Source: Quillaja saponaria
Lineage: Eukaryota > Streptophyta > Magnoliopsida > Fabales > Quillajaceae
Length of the DNA stretch: 64,000 nucleotides
NCBI GenBank assembly: GCA_029379385.1
Contig: CM055614.1
Location: forward strand, 17,155,994 to 17,219,993
Direction: 5' to 3'
The translations under genes were made by a program, and so were the position numbers. This document shows positions 61,027 through 64,000 of the stretch, piece by piece (within the stretch, counting starts at the first letter, position 1; each line of letters begins with the position of its first letter). The notes beneath the pieces are model-generated. The model did not search any database. It had not been told where the DNA came from and saw only the letters and a list, made by a program, of their open reading frames with translations.

Positions 61027-61632
61027 TGTTAGGAATTTTAATAAGTTTTTAAAGTAATTTGACTTAATCAAAAGTCATTGTTTTTGTTCAAATAAAAAGT
61101 TATTTCCTTTCATAAAATAACTTCTATATGAATAGTTATTAAAGTATTGAAAAAAGAGGAAGTTTGGTTATTGTGACTTAATCAAAAAGTTATTAATTTT
61201 TGCTTAAATGAAAAGACACTTGGTTTCATAAAAATAACGTATTTATGAAAAAGAATGTATTTTCATTAGAAACCCAATAATAACTTTTATGGCTATGTGA
61301 TTTAAACAAAAAGTCATTAATTTTGATTAAATGAAAAGAAATTTCTTTTTTACGTATTAACTTCCATATGAATAGAAATATCCTTTCATGAAAAGCCTAT
61401 AAAAGAACATGTTTAACTACATTTTTCATATCTCTTATTCTTCTCTTTCTTTCTCTTTTCAAGTTATAATTTATGTTTATAACTAATAGCAACCTTAGAT
61501 ATAAAAGAGCCTGTTTTATCTTGGGAGGCTTATTTATTGTAACCCATTACAAGTAGGGTGCAAATATAGTATTAAAGAAAGAGAAATTCTAACTTGACTC
61601 ATGGCATTTCGAAAGTGTTTATTGTTTTTACA
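61027..61632 (+). repeat. copia LTR, second in chain
   Basis: This is a full LTR from TGTTAGGAATTTTAATAAG to TGTTTTTACA. It acts as 3' LTR of the element at 56046 but is followed at once by internal copia sequence, not by the gypsy host. Confidence 0.85.
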
Positions 61633-62839
61633 ATAAACACATTGTACTAGACCGGATATAGCTTATGCAATAGGTGTTTTGAGTAGATTTACTCATAAAC
61701 CTAGGAAAAGATCAATGGAATGTAGTTTCTAGAGTCTTAAAATACCTTAAAAGCACAATGAATTATGCATTAAGTTATGGTAATTTTCTTGCAGTATTAG
61801 AAGGTTACACCAATACAAGTTAGATAACAGACTCCATTAAATCAAGATCTACAAGTGGTTGGATTTTTACCATCGGTGGATGAGATATTTCTTGGGGATC
61901 CAAGAAACAAACTTGGATTTCACATTTTACTATAGAGTCAGAATTTATTGCATTAGCAATTGCAATAAAGGAAGCATAATGGCTTAGGAAATTATTATGG
62001 AAATTCCAATTTGGCCTAAACCAATGTTCTCTATATCAATATTTTGTGATAATGAAGTAGCTCTATCACGAACTTATAGCAAAGTATACAATGGAAAATC
62101 AAGAAATATTAGTTTAAGACATAACTATATAAGAGAATAACTCAATAAAGGAGTTGTAACTGTTAGTTATGTAAGGTCAAAGGTTAATTTGGCAAATCCC
62201 TTTACTAAAAGCCTGGGTAGGGATATGATATAGAAGAATCAAAGGAGATGTGATTAAAGCTTTTAAAATGAGAGGTTACTTATGTGGGAAACTAACTAGA
62301 CCGTTAGGAAAAGTCTTAATCTTCTAGTTTCAAATGGAAACAAACACGTAATTAAAACCAGCTTATGCACTTTACAAGTATAAAGGTTAAAGAACCTTTA
62401 TGTCATCTCAAAGTAAGTGCATGCTAGTAAGGAAAAAAACAGAAGGTAGGTTTAACCTTTAATGAATCTCTGTCATAAGGGAAAAATGTAGATCAAGCAG
62501 TGCATTTGTAGATTCACCTATGTATATGTGGGAAGTGTGGCTGTTTCTACGAGATTAGAGAGCTTGTCTCAAAGACATATATGAATTCCTAAAATGCAGC
62601 ACATGGCCATTAATGTGTGAGAAGTAGAAATTATAATTGAAAAGTTGTATGAATAAGTAATATATATGATGTCATCTAAAGATTACAAAGTTCAAGTCTT
62701 GGGACACTCTGGATTTTGACATTTTATAATTAACAGGAAAGGTTCAAGTCTAAGGACACCTTATTATACAACCAAACAATGGTGTAAAGAGAAAGAGACA
62801 CTTGAAAATGGTTTCAATAATTTGAAAATTGAGGGAAAT
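61633..62839 (+). repeat. Partial copia internal copy (RNase H to 3' tail), second unit
   Basis: It matches about 59873-61026, starting at ACATTGTACTAGACCGGATATAGC. It keeps the ~60-bp segment (61705-61765, including RSMECS) that is deleted from the upstream copy. It ends with the same GAGGGAAAT polypurine tract. RNase H frames contain stops (for example at about 61822 and 61977). Confidence 0.87.
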
Positions 62840-63036
62840 TGTTAGTAATTTTAATAAGTTTTTAAAGTAATTTGACTTAATCAAAAGTCATTGTTTTTGT
62901 TCAAATAAAAAGTTATTTCCTTTCATAAAATAACTTCTATATGAATAGTTATTAAAGTATTGAAAAAAGAGGAAGTTTGGTTATTGTGACTTAATCAAAA
63001 AGTTATTAATTTTTGCTTAAATGAAAAGACACTTGG
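62840..63036 (+). repeat. Truncated copia LTR, third in chain
   Basis: It begins TGTTAGTAATTTTAATAAG and follows the LTR for 197 bp to GAAAAGACACTTGGTT, then jumps directly into the internal tail (ATCTCAAAGTAAGTGC). The rest of the LTR is absent. Confidence 0.88.
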
Positions 63037-63471
63037 TTATCTCAAAGTAAGTGCATGCTAGTATGGAAAAAAACAGAGGGTAGGTTTAACCTTTAATGAA
63101 TCTATATCATAAGGGAAAAATGTAGATCAAGCAGTGCATTTGTAGATTCACCTATGTATATGTGGGAAGTGTGGCTGTTTCTACGAGATCAGAGAGCTTG
63201 TCTCAAAGACATATATGAATTCCTAAGATGCAGCATATGGTCATTAATGTGCGGGAAGTAGAAATTATAATTGAAAAGTTATATGAATAAGTAATATATA
63301 TATGTCATCTAAAGATTACAAAGTTCAAGTCTTGGGACACTTTGGATTTTCACATTTTATAATTAACAAGAAAGGTTCAAGTCTAAGGTCACCTTATTAT
63401 ACAACCAACCAATGGTGTAAAGAGAAAGAGACACTTTAAAATGGTTTCAATACTTTGAAATTTGGTGAAAT
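63037..63471 (+). repeat. Partial copia 3' tail, third unit
   Basis: It matches 60593-61026 and 62404-62839. It is more diverged near its end (TTGGTGAAAT where the others have TTGAGGGAAAT). Confidence 0.87.
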
Positions 63472-64000
63472 TATTAAGAATTTTAATAAGTTTTTAAAGT
63501 AATTTGACTTAATCAAAAGTCATTGCTTTTGTTCAAATAAAAAGTTATTTCCTTTCATAAAATAACTTCTATATGAATAGTTATTAAAGTATTAAAAAAA
63601 AAGTTTGGTTATTGTGAATTAATCAAAAAGCTATTACTTTTTGCTTAAGCGAAAAGACACTTGATTTTATAAAAATAACTTATTTATAAAAAAGAAACCC
63701 AATAATAACTTTTATGGCTATGTGATTTAAACAAAAAGTAAGTCATTACTTTTGATTAAATGAAAAGACATTTCTGTTTTGCATATTTACTTCCATATGA
63801 ATAGAAATATCCTTTCATGAAAAGCCTATAAAAGAACATGTTTAACCACATTTTTCATATCTATTCTTTTTCTCTTTCTTTCTCTTTTCAAGTTATAATT
63901 TCTGTTTATATCTAATAACAACCTTAGATATAAAATAGCTTGTTTTATCTTGGGAGGTTTATTTACTATAATGTGTTGCAAGTAGGGTGCAAATATAGTA
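63472..64000 (+). repeat. copia LTR, fourth in chain, runs off window
   Basis: It follows the LTR pattern from TATTAAGAATTTTAATAAG (first G of TG lost) to the window edge at GGTGCAAATATAGTA, about 80 bases short of a complete LTR. Small indels distinguish it from LTR 2. Confidence 0.85.

Larger units (their letters stand above)
56046..61632 (+). mobile_element. Ty1/copia element, full-length, decayed
   Basis: The 5' LTR starts TGTTAGGAATTTT at 56046, inserted in gypsy RT after TAAGG. The 3' LTR starts at 61027 after the polypurine tract TTGAGGGAAAT. Gag, protease, integrase, RT and RNase H come in copia order (integrase before RT). Multiple stops, frameshifts and lost catalytic residues are present. 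It is followed by further partial copies (61633-64000) that share its 3' end. Confidence 0.87.
46654..64000 (+). mobile_element. Ty3/gypsy element (family G1, Tekay/Del-like), 5' part, with two nested insertions
   Basis: A 5' LTR (46654-48865) is followed by a degenerate primer binding site and gag, protease and RT in plus orientation. The element is cut at 49818 by a hAT transposon and at 56045 by a copia element; its RT resumption and 3' LTR lie beyond the window. The long LTR, the gag region (WYKVLVQSWIESTLLAWLEF) and the protease LDMLEYDVILGLYWLSNY motif resemble the Tekay/Del chromovirus clade; this clade call is inference. It is the only copy of this LTR family in the window with internal sequence. 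Confidence 0.82.

Overview
The window is AT-rich nuclear DNA of a flowering plant, probably a dicot, from a repeat-dense (heterochromatin-like) region. The evidence is the families present: Ty3/gypsy chromoviruses, Ty1/copia, CACTA (TNP2 type) and hAT (BED/DUF659 type) transposons, a plant Transposase_24 relic, and plant-type defensin-like peptide genes with a signal-peptide exon and a cysteine-rich exon. I saw no rRNA, tRNA, CRISPR or bacterial feature. Almost every long reading frame is a piece of a decayed transposable element. The only candidate host genes are two small cysteine-rich genes near 6.4 and 8.7 kb. All similarity statements are from reading the sequence; no database search was run.

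Layout. 1-2746: 3' part of a long gypsy LTR. 3.6-5.0 kb: a foldback element with ~140-bp inverted arms and a very AT-rich core. 5.2-9.87 kb: a ~2.3-kb tandem segmental duplication, each copy with one defensin-like gene; copy 2 also carries an inverted-repeat insert with a telomere-like CCCTAA core. 11.38-18.87 kb: a whole CACTA element with TTGGTCGGTA subterminal repeats, a degenerate minus-strand TNP2 transposase and a ~200-bp minisatellite. 19.83-28.97 kb: a solo LTR with a perfect 5-bp target duplication, split by a 5.5-kb minus-strand chromovirus. 31.4-33.0 kb: Transposase_24 relic, followed by a ~165-bp tandem array (33.1-34.2 kb) fused to a minus-strand copia gag. The LTR of that copia element (from 36.77 kb) is interrupted by another solo gypsy LTR (37.37-39.73 kb).

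From 42.56 kb to the right edge the elements are nested. A second CACTA begins at 42.56 kb and is interrupted at 46.65 kb by a plus-strand gypsy (Tekay/Del-like) element. That element was entered by a hAT transposon (49,819-54,674, with an 8-bp target duplication) in gag and by a copia element (from 56,046) in the reverse transcriptase. The copia ends in an unusual LTR-internal-LTR-internal-LTR chain that runs off the window.

The relative order of events can be read from the nesting. Four LTRs of one gypsy family lie in the same orientation, at least two of them solo. All transposase and polyprotein genes carry stops, frameshifts or lost catalytic residues, so none looks autonomous. The structurally best-preserved items are the hAT ends, the CACTA-1 ends, the chromovirus LTR pair with its primer binding site, and the recent copia tandem copies.
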